Source: Kiritimatiellia bacterium | GTDB lineage: Bacteria > Verrucomicrobiota > Kiritimatiellia > RFP12 > UBA1067 | DNA length: 29,085 nucleotides | Assembly: GCA_016302985.1 (NCBI GenBank) | Contig: JAEDMN010000008.1 | Coordinates: 1-29,085 of the forward strand | Direction: 5' to 3' | In this document: piece after piece, positions 17,850 to 24,719 of the stretch | How positions within the stretch are numbered: position 1 is the first letter of the stretch | How the letters are laid out: the number at the start of each line of letters is the position of its first letter | Notes under the pieces: generated by a model | Seen by the model: the letters and a program-made list of their open reading frames with translations, nothing else | Database searches by the model: none | What the model was told of the DNA's origin: nothing | Translations under genes and position numbers: made by a program

Positions 17850-18668
17850 TTAGAGGCTGGCGGAACCGTACCACGTGGCGACGCTGTACGAAGCGACGGC
17901 CTTCGGGACAACCTTGCCCCAGAGGTTGGCGCGGTTCGACATGATCGCCTTGGACTTGGCGGCGTTGTACTTGACGGACCACGTGCCGGACGCGAACGTC
18001 TTGCTGAAGTCTTCAACAGCCGTCGTCGCATCGCAGAGCTGGTAGGCCGGGCAGATTTCCTGACCCTCTTCATCGGAGCAGTCGATCGGGCCACCCCAGA
18101 CGCCGGCGGCGTTGCCGCTGATCGCCTTGACGTGCTTGGCCCTGACATCGTACGTGCCGTAGCCGGCGACGTTGATGCCATCGCCGAACGTACCGGCGGC
18201 CTCAACCTGCGTCTTCGTCTTGCCGATGCGGGCGAGCCACTTGATCGACAGGAGGTCGGTCTCAGGGAGGACCACCTTGGACGCCGGGAGCCAGAAGAAC
18301 TGGTTGCCGCTCATGTCTTCACCGACGGAGAGGTTCCAGATGGCCGGGGCGAGGACGTTCGCGTCGAGGATCGAGCCCGTGACGTCGTCCGTGCAGTCGC
18401 ACGCGCAGCTGAAGATCACGCCCTGAACCTTGACCGCGACAACCTGGCGCCACGCTTCGCAGGAGATAGCCGTCGTGGGCTTGTTGATGCCGCACTCGTT
18501 GCCATTGATGACCGTCTTGATGTTCGCGCACTTGCACGTGGTCGTCTTGAGGTTCATCACGACATCGTAGACTTCGGCGCAGTTCGCGACGGGCGTTTCG
18601 CTGATATCGCAGTCCGCGTAGACAGCGCCCATGGCCGCAACGGCGGCCGCAATGAGGAGCTTCTTCAT
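17850..18668 (-). CDS. Secreted 12-cysteine protein with two internal repeat pairs
   Basis: No recognised family. It has 272 residues from the ATG at 18668, chosen because a clean signal peptide follows (basic MKK, Ala-rich core, cleavage after VYA at about 18). The mature protein has 12 cysteines: 20, 30, 45, 47, 59, 70, 88, 90, 92, 197, 206 and 212. The N-terminal half contains a repeated cysteine unit, C30-x14-C-x-C and C70-x17-C-x-C-x-C. The C-terminal half contains a second repeat, GTYDVRAKHVKAISGN...VWG (about 171-192) and GTWSVKYNAAKSKAIMSN...LWG (about 228-251). It is first in the surface cluster, with its own promoter, a structured leader and a hairpin behind it, so it is probably the most abundant product. 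It may be a disulfide-stabilised surface subunit whose maturation uses the downstream PPIase and thioredoxin proteins (inference). Confidence 0.8.
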   Translation of the reverse strand: MKKLLIAAAVAAMGAVYADCDISETPVANCAEVYDVVMNLKTTTCKCANIKTVINGNECGINKPTTAISCEAWRQVVAVKVQGVIFSCACDCTDDVTGSILDANVLAPAIWNLSVGEDMSGNQFFWLPASKVVLPETDLLSIKWLARIGKTKTQVEAAGTFGDGINVAGYGTYDVRAKHVKAISGNAAGVWGGPIDCSDEEGQEICPAYQLCDATTAVEDFSKTFASGTWSVKYNAAKSKAIMSNRANLWGKVVPKAVASYSVATWYGSASL

Positions 18669-18730
18669 TTTCGTGTTCTTTCTGTTTACCTTGATCTCTT
18701 CAACCACACCTTCAGTTCCGGGACCGGTTC

Positions 18731-18758
18731 GCCGGCTCAGTTTCCAGGCTGAACCGGC
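18731..18758 (-). promoter_or_regulatory. Leader hairpin upstream of the 12-cysteine protein gene
   Basis: In the predicted untranslated leader, GCCGGTTCAG (18758-18749, - strand) pairs with CTGAGCCGGC (18740-18731) over ten positions including one G-U, with an eight-base loop. CCGGTTC of the left arm can instead pair with GAACCGG at 18730-18724, so two folds compete. It may stabilise the mRNA or act as a switch; no known riboswitch class was recognised. Confidence 0.45.
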
Positions 18759-18793
18759 AGTCCAAAAACCTCTGGTGATCGGAAGTTGTGAAT

Positions 18794-18822
18794 ATGATAT
18801 CAAATGCATCGAGGGGACGCAA
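18794..18822 (-). promoter_or_regulatory. Likely sigma-70-type promoter of the surface cluster
   Basis: On the - strand TTGCGT (18822-18817) and TATCAT (18799-18794) are 17 bases apart, and TG precedes the -10 box (18802-18801) as in extended -10 promoters. An A/T-rich segment (18831-18852) lies just upstream of the -35 and may act as an UP element. The start would be near 18787, leaving a leader of about 119 bases before the ATG at 18668. Confidence 0.5.
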
Positions 18823-18976
18823 GGGGGCGTGAAAAAAAAGTTCGGATTTTTTCATGAAGTTTGTCATCGGAGGAAATCGCCGCATAAGCGCGCGCAACTT
18901 CGTATGATTTTCCTCCTGTGCGACTTCCCGTTGCATGCCGGATGCACGGCAGGCGGACAGAAAACCTCTTGTTCCG
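18823..18976. other. Intergenic stretch without a recognised gene
   Basis: Between the surface promoter and the kinase/sigma terminator. It contains an A/T inverted repeat (TGAAAAAA and TTTTTTCA arms within 18830-18854), probably part of the promoter's upstream A/T-rich element. I see no convincing gene in either direction; open frames crossing it lack start signals and lie antisense to, or run into, neighbouring genes. Confidence 0.6.
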
Positions 18977-19020
18977 AAAAAACCACGAAGCCGAACCGCT
19001 GGAAATCGGTTCGGCCTCGT
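18977..19020 (-). terminator. Intrinsic terminator of the kinase/sigma operon
   Basis: On the - strand a 14-pair stem with one G-U pair (ACGAGGCCGAACCG, 19020-19007, with CGGTTCGGCTTCGT, 18998-18985) encloses an eight-base loop and is followed after GG by six T residues (18982-18977). It is about 140 bases past the sigma factor stop and shields the surface cluster from read-through. The 141 bases between (19021-19161) hold A/T-rich runs but no recognised gene. Confidence 0.88.
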
Positions 19021-19161
19021 TCAAGGTTAAGAAAGACTCGCGACGCGGGGATTTACTGCCGCATCCGTTTGATTGTATGTCGTCCGAGATCGCCGATGAC
19101 AGGCCGAGCCGTTTTTTTTCAAAAAGTTTTTCCAGGTGGCCGGCAGGTTCTCGGCGCCCCG

Positions 19162-19776
19162 CTACAAACGTTCCGCCGCAGCCGCCATTTCGCGGCCAAT
19201 CGCGGCAATGCGCTTTTCAATGCGGGTCTTGATCTGGCTGACATTGTTCCGCCCCAGATGGAACTCCGCGACGGTCTCGTCCAGCGAGTGCCCTTCCTGG
19301 ACATAGAAGCGGTACACGGCGCGATCGCGGTCGGACAGCGCCGTCTTCGTCAGCACGTGCTCGACGGCCGCCGCGAGGATCGCGCGCTGCCAGTCCGCAT
19401 CGATCTCCTCCGAAGTCGGCGCGGCCAGGTTCTCGGCCATCGTCTCGTCCAGCTCGACGTGGTCGTCCTTCTTGCGCACCTCGTCCTTGCGGCGCTGCAT
19501 GTGCACCTCGTTGACGATCATCGTCGCCAGATAGGAATGGAAGGCGCCCTTCCGCGGGTCGAACCGCCCGGTGCGCAGGACCTCGACCAGCTTGCCGAGC
19601 ACCGTCATCACGATGTCGTCCGCTCCGGACTCGCCACCCTTGAAAACGGCGAAGGCGCGCATGGCCGGCGCATACAGGTTCCAGAAGCGCGCCCAGGCCG
19701 CCGCGTCCTGGCCGGGCGGGAGGTCCTTGATCTTCGCGATCAGCGTGAAGGATGTCTCGGGGAATGTCGCGGCCAT
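19162..19776 (-). CDS. ECF-type RNA polymerase sigma factor
   Basis: A 204-residue sigma-70 family protein of ECF size. Region 2 covers about 25-105, with ARFWNLYAPAMRAF, then FDPRKGAFHSYLATMIVNEV. Region 4 covers about 135-195, with ALSDRDRAVYRFYVQEGHSL and a helix-turn-helix around HLGRNNVSQIKTRI. There is no region 1 or 3. The ATG shares one base with the stop of the kinase gene (TGATG), so translation is coupled and kinase and sigma are made together. Sigma factors encoded beside Hanks-type kinases are known in Planctomycetes and related bacteria, where phosphorylation rather than an anti-sigma factor is thought to control them; no anti-sigma gene is seen here. Targets cannot be read from the sequence. 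Confidence 0.9.
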   Translation of the reverse strand: MAATFPETSFTLIAKIKDLPPGQDAAAWARFWNLYAPAMRAFAVFKGGESGADDIVMTVLGKLVEVLRTGRFDPRKGAFHSYLATMIVNEVHMQRRKDEVRKKDDHVELDETMAENLAAPTSEEIDADWQRAILAAAVEHVLTKTALSDRDRAVYRFYVQEGHSLDETVAEFHLGRNNVSQIKTRIEKRIAAIGREMAAAAERL

Positions 19777-21182
19777 CAGAGGTACTCCTCGCGACGGCGG
19801 GCCAGGATCTTCTCCGCGGCGGCGGCGGCCCGGTCCGCCTCGGCCGGCATGCCGCCCATTCTGTACAGGCGCTCCGCGCCGCGGTACAGCAGCAACACCA
19901 GCGGATCATCCTCGCCCGTGCGGATGTAGCTGGGAATTCCCGACTCCACCTCGTCGTCGACCTCGCCCGCCGCGGTGCGCTCCGCGACCGCAACCATCTT
20001 CCCGGCCAGGTCAAGGACGCCGCACTCGCCCTTCTCGAGGGCGTCGAACTCGCCGCCCAGGAAGGCCCATGCGTCGAGCTGCGCCCTGCGGAACTGCTCT
20101 TCGGAAGGCGAGACGCCCTCGTTGATGGGCGCATTCGCCGGCACCATGAAGATCTGGCCGAAGGAAGGCACGCTCGCGGCGGCCGCCGAGGCCCTGAAGC
20201 GCAGCGCGAACCCCGCGCAGGCGGCCAGGGCGAAGAAGACCGTGATGCACAGCGGCACGAGGATCTTCTTCGCGGACTTCGCGCGGCGCAGCTTGTCCCG
20301 GACCTCCTCCAGCTGTCGTTCGGACTCGAACGCCTCCTCCTCGCGGCGCGCGCGGTCGCGTTCGCGCCAGCTCGGACATGACCGGCCCGCCGGATTCAGA
20401 TGGAGAAGCTTCGGCAGAACGTCGGCCCACGTGGGATTGTAGCCTTCGAGGTCGCCGACGACGTCCGTCCGCGCATCGCACCACACGCCCGTGAGCAGGC
20501 GGAAGACCAGCACGCCCAGCGCGTACCAGTCGCTTTCCTTCGACGCCGCCACGCCCATCTCGACTTCGGGCGCCATGTAGCCCACGCTGCCCATCACCGT
20601 CTTCTGCCCCCCGCGCACGGCGATGAGCGTCTGCTCCACCGAGAGCCCGAGGTCGGCGCGCAGGTCGGGATCGGCGATCTTCGCCACGCCGAAGTCGGAA
20701 ATCACCACGTGCCCGTCCGGACCCACCAGCACGTTCTGCAGCTTGAGGTCGCGGTGGAGGATGCCCTTCCCGTGGATGTAGGCCAGTCCTTCGCGCAGGT
20801 CCTCGTACCAGGCCGCGACCTGTTCCTCGTCCGGCGTTTCGAGGTCCGCCAGCGTGCGCGGGACGCCGTCCGGCGCCACCACCAGCTGCATCACGAAATA
20901 GGGGCAGCCCGTCGCCTCGTCCTCGCCCACGTCGTACACGCGCACCAGCCGCGGATGCTCCAGCTTCGCCAGCAGGCGTCCTTCCGAGACGAAACGCTCC
21001 CGCGCGGCGGCGACCTGCCCGCGCGCGTAGGTGAAGAGCTTCAGCGCATAGCGCGCGCCCAGCCGCGCGTCCTCGACCTCGTAGACGTCGGCCATGCCGC
21101 CGCGCCCGACCAGGCGCACGACGCGCCAGGGGCCGATCTTCTCGGGAAGCGCCGCCGCGGGATTGTCGGTGTTTTCTGCCAT
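19776..21182 (-). CDS. Hanks-type Ser/Thr protein kinase with one membrane segment
   Basis: A 468-residue protein from the ATG at 21182; the frame is open to 21242, but that extension crosses the promoter. The kinase domain (about 16-270) is complete: glycine loop GRGGMADVYE (26-35), Lys48 in YALKLF, HRDLKLQN (143-150), DFG (163-165) and APE (204-206). A charged, probably coiled-coil segment (about 272-304) leads to a transmembrane helix at about 307-328. About 140 residues then lie on the far side; they match no domain I know and may sense envelope conditions. The product probably phosphorylates proteins in the cytoplasm, with the co-encoded ECF sigma factor as the obvious partner (inference). 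A -10 box six bases before the ATG predicts a leaderless transcript. Confidence 0.92.
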   Translation of the reverse strand: MAENTDNPAAALPEKIGPWRVVRLVGRGGMADVYEVEDARLGARYALKLFTYARGQVAAARERFVSEGRLLAKLEHPRLVRVYDVGEDEATGCPYFVMQLVVAPDGVPRTLADLETPDEEQVAAWYEDLREGLAYIHGKGILHRDLKLQNVLVGPDGHVVISDFGVAKIADPDLRADLGLSVEQTLIAVRGGQKTVMGSVGYMAPEVEMGVAASKESDWYALGVLVFRLLTGVWCDARTDVVGDLEGYNPTWADVLPKLLHLNPAGRSCPSWRERDRARREEEAFESERQLEEVRDKLRRAKSAKKILVPLCITVFFALAACAGFALRFRASAAAASVPSFGQIFMVPANAPINEGVSPSEEQFRRAQLDAWAFLGGEFDALEKGECGVLDLAGKMVAVAERTAAGEVDDEVESGIPSYIRTGEDDPLVLLLYRGAERLYRMGGMPAEADRAAAAAEKILARRREEYL

Positions 21183-21197
21183 GTGCCCATTATAGCA
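21183..21197 (-). promoter_or_regulatory. Extended -10 promoter for the leaderless kinase gene
   Basis: On the - strand TGC and TATAAT (21197-21189) are followed by six bases (GGGCAC) and the ATG at 21182. This is a perfect extended -10 at the distance that puts the transcription start on the A of the ATG. No -35 match and no Shine-Dalgarno sequence are visible. It separates the kinase/sigma pair from the glycosyltransferase gene ending at 21217. Confidence 0.7.
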
Positions 21198-21216
21198 CAA
21201 ACGGCGGACCGCGCGG

Positions 21217-22218
21217 CTATTCGGCGGAACCGCCGCGGACAAGTCCGGCGAGCAGCGCCTCCCACTGGTCCAGGATCCGTTCCCGCCCGTAGTGCGCCGC
21301 GCAGCGGGCGCGGGCCCGTTCGCCCAGGTCGCGGCGGAGCCGCGCGTCGGACATCAGGCGGCGCAGACCCTCCGCGTAGGCGCGCTCGTCCGCCGCGACG
21401 ACCAGACCGGTCTCGCCGTCGCGGACGATGTCGGCGACGCCCGGCAGCGCGTCGTGCGCGACGGCCGGCAGCGCGTACCCGGCGGCCTCGAGGAGCGCGA
21501 GCGGGAAGCCCTCGAGCGTGGACGGGAACGCGACGAACGCGGCCCGCGCGTATTCGCCCGCGAGGTCGTCCGTGAACCCGACGAAGTCGACCCGGTCCCC
21601 GACGCCGAGCCGCGCGGCGAGCGCGCGGCATTGGGCCGCGTAGCGCGTCGTGTCCTTCCCCAGCAGGCGCACGCGCCATCCGGGGAAGCCGGACGCGACC
21701 CGCGCGAACGCGCGCACGAGCAGCTTCTGGTTCTTGACCTTGTTGAGCGCCGCCGCGGGATAGAGGACCACGGGCTCGCCCCGGCTCTCGCCGCCCGGGC
21801 GCTCGGTGTAGTTGCCGATGGTGACGACGCGCGGATGCGGCGCCAGGCGGCGGAACTCGGCCTCGTAGTCGCGGCAGAGCACCTGCACGGCGTCGAAGCG
21901 GTCGAAGGCGCGGCGGATGCGCAGGTTGCGCAGCGGATGGCGCCACTTGAAGAAGCCGCGCGGCGCGAGGTGCAGCTGCAGCACCGTCTTCGCGCGGTCC
22001 GCGCGGACGAAGTATCCCGCGCGGTCGAGGTCGACGGCCTCGTTGGACCCGGTCGCGACGAACACGTCGAACCGTTCCGCGAGGCGGGCCTCCAGCTCGC
22101 CGCGCTCGAACAGGGCGACGTCGTGTCCCCGCTCCGCAAGCGCCGCCGCGAAGTTGCGCACCGCGCGGTCCGCGCCGCGGCCCGTCGACAGGCTGTCCTT
22201 GTAGACCGCGATCCTCAC
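21217..22218 (-). CDS. GT4-family glycosyltransferase
   Basis: A 333-residue protein starting at the GTG at 22218, which overlaps the upstream stop by four bases (GTGA). It reads VRIAVYKDSLSTGRGADRAV at the start, the usual N-terminal glycine-rich segment. The C-terminal half has the GT-B/GT4 landmarks: VVLYPAAALNKVKNQKLLV, then GFTDDLAGEYARA and the E-x7-E type donor site STLEGFPLALLEAAG. It would move a sugar from an activated donor onto a lipid-linked or growing glycan at the cytoplasmic face of the membrane. It is the last gene of the polysaccharide cluster. Donor and acceptor cannot be told from the sequence. The frame stays open far upstream, but that sequence is antiparallel noise within the preceding gene. 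Confidence 0.9.
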   Translation of the reverse strand: MRIAVYKDSLSTGRGADRAVRNFAAALAERGHDVALFERGELEARLAERFDVFVATGSNEAVDLDRAGYFVRADRAKTVLQLHLAPRGFFKWRHPLRNLRIRRAFDRFDAVQVLCRDYEAEFRRLAPHPRVVTIGNYTERPGGESRGEPVVLYPAAALNKVKNQKLLVRAFARVASGFPGWRVRLLGKDTTRYAAQCRALAARLGVGDRVDFVGFTDDLAGEYARAAFVAFPSTLEGFPLALLEAAGYALPAVAHDALPGVADIVRDGETGLVVAADERAYAEGLRRLMSDARLRRDLGERARARCAAHYGRERILDQWEALLAGLVRGGSAE

Positions 22219-23369
22219 GGGGCCACCATCCCCTTCAGCAGCTCCCGCGAACGCGCGCGGTCGGCGTCCAGGCGCGCCGCGTCGAACGCGGCGAAGTCCG
22301 CGTACGCCGCGGGCTCGCCCGCGCGGAAGCGCGCGATGTCGCCGATGCCCGCCCCCAGGCCGTAGCGCGCGCCGAAGTCGACGAGACGGGACGCATTGGC
22401 GCGCGGGTCGTCCAGCGCGCCCAGCGCGACGAACGGCTTCCGGAAGACGGTCGCGAACTGCAGGCCGTGGAAGGAGTCGGTCACGACGGCGGAGGCGGAC
22501 AGGATCTCGGCGACGAAGTCGAGCGGGTCCGCGTCGACGACGGGGACGACCTCCGGCGGCAGGTCGAGCCGCGGCAGCGGCCCCGCGCTCATCAGCCGCA
22601 GCGGCGCGCCCGCGCGGCGCGCGCAGGCGGCCAGCGCGTCGACGTCCGCCTGCGTGGGCGTGCGCACCCAGTAGGCCGCGAGCGCGCCCCGCGGGACCGC
22701 CTGCAGGCGGTCCGCCGCGAGGTCCGTCCACACCGCCGCGTCCAGCAGCAGCGTCGGGTCGAGCACCACCTCGGGACGCGTCCCCAGCAGCGCCTCGCAG
22801 ATGCGCGCGCCGGACTCCTCGCGGCACGTGACCGCGCGGAACTTCGCGATCGCCGCGCGGTAGGCCCTGCGGAATTCCGGCGGCAGTTCGGAGATGCCGA
22901 AGCTCGCGGCGTAGGCGACGCGCGCCTGCCCTTCCGGAAGATCCGTCGCAAGGTACTGGTTGCGGCCGAAGTCGGTGTTGAGGAGCGGGTTCCAGATCTG
23001 GTCGCTGCCCACGACCACGACGTCGTACGGCGGCAGGCCGCGCAGCTCGTCCGGCGACCGGTAGAGACGCGCCGTCGGACGCACGGCCTCGTCGATCAGG
23101 CGCACGGTCTTCGCGCGCCGGACCTCGAAGCGGTCGCTCTGCAGATACCGCTTCGCGAACTTGCGGCGGTTGCGCCAGCGCTGGAACCACGGGGTCTCGG
23201 GATTCGTGATCTTGCCGAGCAGGTGGTTGTCGCGCGGGTCCATCCGGTGGTTGAGGACGTCGACGGACGCGACCCCGGGCAGCGCGCGCAGCGTGCGCGC
23301 GAGCGCCAGCGCCTGGAGGACGGCGCCGTAGTTCGTGCAGCGGAAGATGGTGTAGAGCGCGAGCGTCAT
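22215..23369 (-). CDS. Polysaccharide pyruvyl transferase family protein
   Basis: A 384-residue protein from the ATG at 23369, which overlaps the upstream stop by four bases (ATGA). It starts LALYTIFRCTNYGAVLQAL, typical of the family (PF04230). Family hallmarks are GSDQIWNP (121-128), a CREESG stretch near 182, DPTLLLD (204-210) and TDSFHG (297-302). These enzymes usually transfer a pyruvyl group from phosphoenolpyruvate to a sugar as a ketal; some family members have other roles. The context of two glycosyltransferases and a sugar aminotransferase supports pyruvylation of a surface glycan, which adds negative charge. Confidence 0.9.
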   Translation of the reverse strand: MTLALYTIFRCTNYGAVLQALALARTLRALPGVASVDVLNHRMDPRDNHLLGKITNPETPWFQRWRNRRKFAKRYLQSDRFEVRRAKTVRLIDEAVRPTARLYRSPDELRGLPPYDVVVVGSDQIWNPLLNTDFGRNQYLATDLPEGQARVAYAASFGISELPPEFRRAYRAAIAKFRAVTCREESGARICEALLGTRPEVVLDPTLLLDAAVWTDLAADRLQAVPRGALAAYWVRTPTQADVDALAACARRAGAPLRLMSAGPLPRLDLPPEVVPVVDADPLDFVAEILSASAVVTDSFHGLQFATVFRKPFVALGALDDPRANASRLVDFGARYGLGAGIGDIARFRAGEPAAYADFAAFDAARLDADRARSRELLKGMVAP

Positions 23370-24706
23370 CGGGCGGGACGGTATTCCTGCAGGATCAGCC
23401 TGCGCTTGCCCGAGCTCAGCACCGGCAGTTCGGACACGAATTCGAACCGGATGTCGGCATCCTCCCCCAGCACGGCGCGCATCTGCATCTCGGCCTTGCG
23501 GCAGTCGACCGCCGCCTCCGTCGCGCCCTCCTGCAGGTTCACCCGCACGACGTATTCCCGGGCCGCGCGCTGCACGATCTGCCACTGCCGCACCTTGAGG
23601 TTCCCGTAGATGCAGTAGGGGGCGTTGTTCAGCATGTCGACGACGGACCCGTCGGTCCGGTAGAACAGGTCGTTGCGGCGGCCCGCCAGGTTCCGCAGGC
23701 TGAGCACCTCCCCGTCGTCGGCGCGGCGGCCCGCCACCGCCAGGTCGCCGAGGTCGTAGCGGATCAGCGGCATGGCGCGGTTGATGTAGTCCGTGACCAC
23801 GACGCGGCCGAGCTCCCCGTCGCCGGCCGGCTCGTCCGAATCCAGCTTCAGGACCTCGAAGCGGCAGTTCGCGCGGAAGAGCTCGATGTCGCCCCCGGGT
23901 CCGTTGAGGGCGGACTGCCCCAGCAGGCCGCTCTCCTCGTTGGCGTACTGGGAGACGATGCCGCACCCCAGACCGTCCACGACCTGCGCGCGCACGCGCT
24001 CCTGCAGCAGCTCGCCCACCGAAATGAAGGTCAGACGCCGCCGGGGTCTGAGGCCGTGGCGCACCATGTAGTCGGCCACACTGCCGATCGTCGTCATGTA
24101 GCCGCGCACGAAGCGGATGTCGTAGTCGTCGAGGGCCCGGACGATCCCCGCCAGCTTCTCCTCGGTCAGGTTCGAGTTGTCGGCGCGGAGGATGCACTGG
24201 TCGGGCACCCAGACCATCGTCGCGTCGCTCTGCCATCCCAGGGCGAAGGAGCGCAGCTGCATGAGCGGCAGGTGCGAATGGAAGCCGACCAGCTCGTTCA
24301 CGGCCTTGAGCGTCGCCAGGCGACGGCGACGGCAACGCGTGTCGAGCGGAAACTTGAACGGCGTGCCGGTCGAGCCGCTGGTCGACTGGATGTGGAGCGG
24401 GCCCTTCTGCCCCGGCACGCGCGACGCGGGCAGGATGAACGCGTCCGGATCCGCGAGGATCGACGGCTTGTCCACGACGGGGAAGTCGGACAGCGCGGCG
24501 CCGCCGTGCTTCCGGTAGAACGGCACGTTCTCCCGCGCGTAGGCCAGGACGTCGGCGAGCATCCGCCGCCGGATCTCGCGCGTCCCCGGCTCGTCGCGCA
24601 GGACGCGCGAGATCTGCCGGTAGTCCTTCAGGAGCGCCCCGCCGCGCAGGACGTCCCCGAACCAGAAGAGGTTGCGCCTGATCCAGGCCCTCAGCACCAC
24701 GTTCAC
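23366..24706 (-). CDS. PaaK/CapK-like adenylate-forming enzyme
   Basis: A 446-residue protein starting at a GTG (24706) with GAGGAGG about eight bases upstream. It belongs to the phenylacetate-CoA ligase-like branch of adenylating enzymes often found in capsule clusters (CapK type). Visible motifs are the phosphate loop TSGSTGTP (109-116), an acidic YANEESGLL (254-262) at the usual Y-x-x-(T/E)-E site, RYDLGD (316-321) and a C-terminal SSGKRR with the likely catalytic Lys434. It would activate a carboxylic acid with ATP; the acid is unknown. Two separate adenylating enzymes in one cluster (see the fused gene upstream) suggest either two acyl modifications or a ligase plus a transferase-like partner. 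It begins 13 bases after the fused gene. Confidence 0.85.
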   Translation of the reverse strand: MNVVLRAWIRRNLFWFGDVLRGGALLKDYRQISRVLRDEPGTREIRRRMLADVLAYARENVPFYRKHGGAALSDFPVVDKPSILADPDAFILPASRVPGQKGPLHIQSTSGSTGTPFKFPLDTRCRRRRLATLKAVNELVGFHSHLPLMQLRSFALGWQSDATMVWVPDQCILRADNSNLTEEKLAGIVRALDDYDIRFVRGYMTTIGSVADYMVRHGLRPRRRLTFISVGELLQERVRAQVVDGLGCGIVSQYANEESGLLGQSALNGPGGDIELFRANCRFEVLKLDSDEPAGDGELGRVVVTDYINRAMPLIRYDLGDLAVAGRRADDGEVLSLRNLAGRRNDLFYRTDGSVVDMLNNAPYCIYGNLKVRQWQIVQRAAREYVVRVNLQEGATEAAVDCRKAEMQMRAVLGEDADIRFEFVSELPVLSSGKRRLILQEYRPAR

Positions 24707-24719
24707 CCTCGTTTCCTCC

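Noticed and set aside
18971..18975. GGAAC on the - strand, resembling an ECF-type -35 box upstream of the surface cluster
   Set aside because: No matching -10 element lies 16-17 bases downstream, and it abuts the U-tract of the terminator.
19112..19125. Run of eight T followed by A/T-rich sequence, looking like a terminator
   Set aside because: No GC-rich stem precedes it on either strand; the real terminator is at 18977-19020.
22215..24335. In-frame upstream extension of the pyruvyl transferase; similar ones to 23190 (GT4), 27332 (fusion) and 28774 (aminotransferase)
   Set aside because: The extensions overlap well-supported upstream genes on the same strand and encode low-complexity sequence. 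The chosen starts coincide with ATGA or GTGA overlaps or a ribosome binding site, and with the family's normal N-terminus.
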